This document shows, piece by piece, positions 61,847 to 64,000 of a stretch of 64,000 nt of DNA. Within the stretch, counting starts at the first letter, position 1. Each line of letters opens with the position of its first letter. Under the pieces are notes generated by a model. It was not told the origin of the DNA and made no database searches. It worked only from the letters and a program-made list of their open reading frames with translations. Source of the DNA: Rhodococcus pyridinivorans (GTDB taxonomy: Bacteria > Actinomycetota > Actinomycetes > Mycobacteriales > Mycobacteriaceae); contig NZ_FNRX01000001.1 of assembly GCF_900105195.1 (NCBI RefSeq), positions 62,001 through 126,000 on the forward strand. The letters are read 5' to 3'. A program made the position numbers and the translations under genes.

Positions 61847-64000
61847 TCACAGCTCGCGCAGTGTGGTGAGCACGTCGTCGACCGTGTCGGGGCGATCGAA
61901 CCAGTACTCCTCGAGAAGCGGTGTGATCTCGGTCTGCACCACCCGGTCGAGCCATTGGCGTGTCGTCAGGGTCACCGGGGCGTGCGAGGGACCGGGGGTG
62001 ACGAAGCTGTGCCCGAGACGGAACTGCCGGCCCAGTCCCCGATCTTCGGCGATCCGGATGTTCAGCTCCTGCATGCGCGCCCCGAAGCGTTCGAGGGTTT
62101 CCAGGTCGTGGCCCAGTCCGCTGACGTATTCGGTCCAGGCGCTGCCGAACTGGGGTTCGAGTTCGACGAAGGCGAAGCGGCGGCGCAGAGCCATATCCAC
62201 CAGAGCCAGGGACCGGTCGGCGAGGTTCATCGTGCCGATGACATACAGATTCGGGGGGATGTGGAAGCGCTCGTCGCCGTGGCGGGGATAGGCCAGGCGC
62301 ATGGCGTTGTCCGGGTTGCGTTTGTCCGCCTCGAGAAGGGTCAACAGCTCGCCGAAGATCTGTGCCGGGTTCCCCCGGTTGATCTCTTCGATCACCAGCA
62401 CATGACTGTCGTCGGGGCGATCATCGGCGTGTCGGCACAGCTCCAGGAACGGTCCGTCCGCCAGCTCGAGGCGACCTCCGGCCGCCGGGCGCCATCCGCG
62501 CACGAAGTCTTCGTAGGACAGGGAGGGGTGGAATTGGAGGACGCTGACACGGTCACTGCCCCGCTCGTTGCAGATCGTCCACGCCAGCCGTCGTGCCAGC
62601 CAGGTCTTTCCGGTGCCCGGCGGGCCTTGCAGGATCAGGTTCTTCTTCGCCAGCAGGCGTTCCTGGATCGTGTCGAGTTCGGGGCGCGGGATGAAACACC
62701 CGTCTTCGACGATGGAGTCGAGGGTGTAGATGTCCCCCGCGATGGGGTCGCTGTCGGACGCCACCGACAAGGTGGTGTCATGCGGTTCGGCGCTGGGTTC
62801 GTGTTTGATGTTCGCGTAGCGCCAGGCGGCGGCGGACAACTCGGGGATCGAGGTGAACGGCGTGCTGTCGTCGCCGACCCACGTCTGGATCTGTTCGGTG
62901 TTCGCCAGGAACTGTTCCCCGTCGATCTTCGATCGCAGCGCCAGTGTCGTGGCGAACTCGGGATACTGTGCGGTCAGGAACCCGGCGTTGACCTGATCGT
63001 AGGCAGCGAAGGTTTCGGGACGGATCCAGTAGATCCCCATGGACAGTTGCCGGGTGTTTCCGCGGGCGGCCGCGTCGAAGGCGGCCACCAGTCGTTCGCG
63101 GGTGTTCTCGTTGCCGGCGGCGGCGTAGGCGATGGCCGCATCGGCCAAGTCCCACAAATGGTCGACTTCACCGGGGCTGCGTTCGTTTTCGTAGCGGATG
63201 AACCACGAGTTCCAGTTGTTGACCACCGGTATTCCGGCGAACGAGGCCGGTGCTGCAGCGGTGATCTCGAAGACGGTCCGGTAGCTCGATGCGATCCGGG
63301 CGCGGGCCGAGTCGGTGATACCGCGGTTGAACGGGCCGAAGACGGTGAACGGATCGATGTCGCGGAGCGCTCCGCGCGAGCCGTCCGCACGTAGTTCGGT
63401 GCGCAGATAGCGGAAGTACCGCTCGAGGCCGGGTGTTTCGGCGACCGTCCACACGCGCTCGAGCAGTCCGTGTCGATCGTCGCGGAACGTCCGAATCGTG
63501 TCAGCGAGTTCCTGGTAGAACGGCACCCAGGTGAAGTCGTCCTGCTCGGTCACCGGGCGTGGTTCGTCGATGAGTCGGGCGATCTCGTCTGCGGCGGTGG
63601 TGAGGGTGAACAATGACAAAGCCGCGCTGATCTGGTTCTGCGCGGAGACCGACAGTTCGTCGCGCGGAATCCCGGTCGCGAGCCAGTCGACCGGGCGCCA
63701 GTGCCGATACTGGTCGGCCTCGGGATGGAACTCGTACCCACCGCGGATCCGGCCGATGTTGATCGTCCGCGTCGCCCGGTCCGGACACACCACGACATCT
63801 CCCGCACCAACGGCATGCACGAACCGGTAGAGGGTGCCGGCCCAGGACGCCACCGACTCCGGCCTGCCCGGAAAGGCGCTAGCTACCGCTTCCTTGAACG
63901 CGTCCCTCGTCGGGTCCAGCAGCGCGAGATCTCCGAGTTCGTCCCAGCCCAGGCGCACCGCTCCATCGGCCACCGGGTCGATACTCGGCTGGTCGTTGTG
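61847..64000 (-). CDS. mcrB: McrB-type AAA+ GTPase, open at the right edge
   Basis: At least 718 residues, open to base 64000. A GTG at 63973 could start it (MADGAVRLGWDELG), but the frame continues to the edge, so the true start may be outside. The N-terminal 400 residues form the recognition part, with GGYEFHPEADQYRHWRPVDW near residue 80. The motor has Walker A QGPPGTGKTWLARRL near 435, VIEEINRGN near 515 and the McrB signature GTMNLADRS near 575. It forms the GTP-hydrolysing ring that recognises modified DNA and recruits McrC. Confidence 0.9.
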   Translation of the reverse strand, partial: HNDQPSIDPVADGAVRLGWDELGDLALLDPTRDAFKEAVASAFPGRPESVASWAGTLYRFVHAVGAGDVVVCPDRATRTINIGRIRGGYEFHPEADQYRHWRPVDWLATGIPRDELSVSAQNQISAALSLFTLTTAADEIARLIDEPRPVTEQDDFTWVPFYQELADTIRTFRDDRHGLLERVWTVAETPGLERYFRYLRTELRADGSRGALRDIDPFTVFGPFNRGITDSARARIASSYRTVFEITAAAPASFAGIPVVNNWNSWFIRYENERSPGEVDHLWDLADAAIAYAAAGNENTRERLVAAFDAAARGNTRQLSMGIYWIRPETFAAYDQVNAGFLTAQYPEFATTLALRSKIDGEQFLANTEQIQTWVGDDSTPFTSIPELSAAAWRYANIKHEPSAEPHDTTLSVASDSDPIAGDIYTLDSIVEDGCFIPRPELDTIQERLLAKKNLILQGPPGTGKTWLARRLAWTICNERGSDRVSVLQFHPSLSYEDFVRGWRPAAGGRLELADGPFLELCRHADDRPDDSHVLVIEEINRGNPAQIFGELLTLLEADKRNPDNAMRLAYPRHGDERFHIPPNLYVIGTMNLADRSLALVDMALRRRFAFVELEPQFGSAWTEYVSGLGHDLETLERFGARMQELNIRIAEDRGLGRQFRLGHSFVTPGPSHAPVTLTTRQWLDRVVQTEITPLLEEYWFDRPDTVDDVLTTLREL

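Noticed and set aside
61823..63394. Large rightward frame opposite mcrB
   Set aside because: It is the mirror of the conserved McrB frame in GC-rich DNA and shows no family motif.
1..64000. tRNA and rRNA genes
   Set aside because: No cloverleaf-like sequence or rRNA stretch was noticed on reading; a dedicated covariance search would be needed to exclude them fully.

Overview
The window is GC-rich DNA with dense actinobacterial gene content. It carries a MobF relaxase, an actinobacterial type IV secretion operon with SCO6880-family, VirB4 and VirD4 proteins, a cutinase-type hydrolase, DUF2637, DUF4192 and DUF4913 proteins, an EspR-like regulator and ParA with a short partition partner. This points to a conjugative plasmid (or similar element) of a mycolic-acid actinobacterium, most likely Rhodococcus or a close relative. 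The host assignment is inferred from gene families, not from a database match. No replication initiator is visible.

Layout. (1) 1-6.4 kb is a metal/antibiotic-response patch: a BlaI-type repressor and M56 sensor protease, an M23 endopeptidase, a CopD-CtaG fusion and a CDF metal exporter, followed by fragments of an Acr3 arsenite pump, a metal P-type ATPase and a serine recombinase. (2) 6.4-9.5 kb holds a secreted peptide, a translationally coupled pair of tyrosine-recombinase-type genes, att-like repeats and a barstar gene cut off at those repeats. (3) 9.6-13 kb is the partition locus: DUF2637 protein, small ParB-like protein, ParA and a centromere-like array of eight identical 63-bp repeats plus iterons. 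(4) 13-16.2 kb is a control module: ImmA/IrrE protease, MAB_1171c-type membrane protein, PAP2-like membrane protein and two helix-turn-helix regulators. (5) 16.3-33.6 kb is one long rightward transfer operon. It starts with envelope proteins (cutinase, glycine-zipper protein) and continues through degenerate P-loop proteins, pilin-like peptides, lipoproteins, a VirB6-like protein, SCO6880, VirB4, a three-domain peptidoglycan hydrolase, the VirD4 coupling protein and a DUF4913 protein. (6) 33.7-42.5 kb is cargo inside the transfer region: a helicase-nuclease fusion of visibly lower GC and a complete type I restriction-modification operon (hsdM-hsdS-hsdR). (7) 42.7-51.4 kb carries the relaxase with a companion gene, an oriT-like hairpin region, accessory genes and a DUF4192 gene with a long palindromic leader. 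(8) 51.7-64 kb is a second defence/toxin area: resolvase fragment, HTH-PIN toxin-antitoxin pair, XRE-ImmA two-gene unit, single-chain restriction-methylase, a Cys/His-motif protein, an IS1380-type remnant and McrC-McrB running off the right edge.

How the parts fit. Transfer genes are tightly coupled by 4-bp stop/start overlaps, so stoichiometry is probably set by translational coupling. The ImmA protease lies close to a divergent XRE regulator at the transfer promoter, an arrangement reminiscent of ImmA/ImmR control in ICEBs1; that link is inference. Three different restriction systems and two or three toxin-type units would stabilise the element and protect its host. Recombinase, resolvase and IS remnants occur at the borders of the backbone, which suggests that the flanks were assembled by repeated insertion and deletion.
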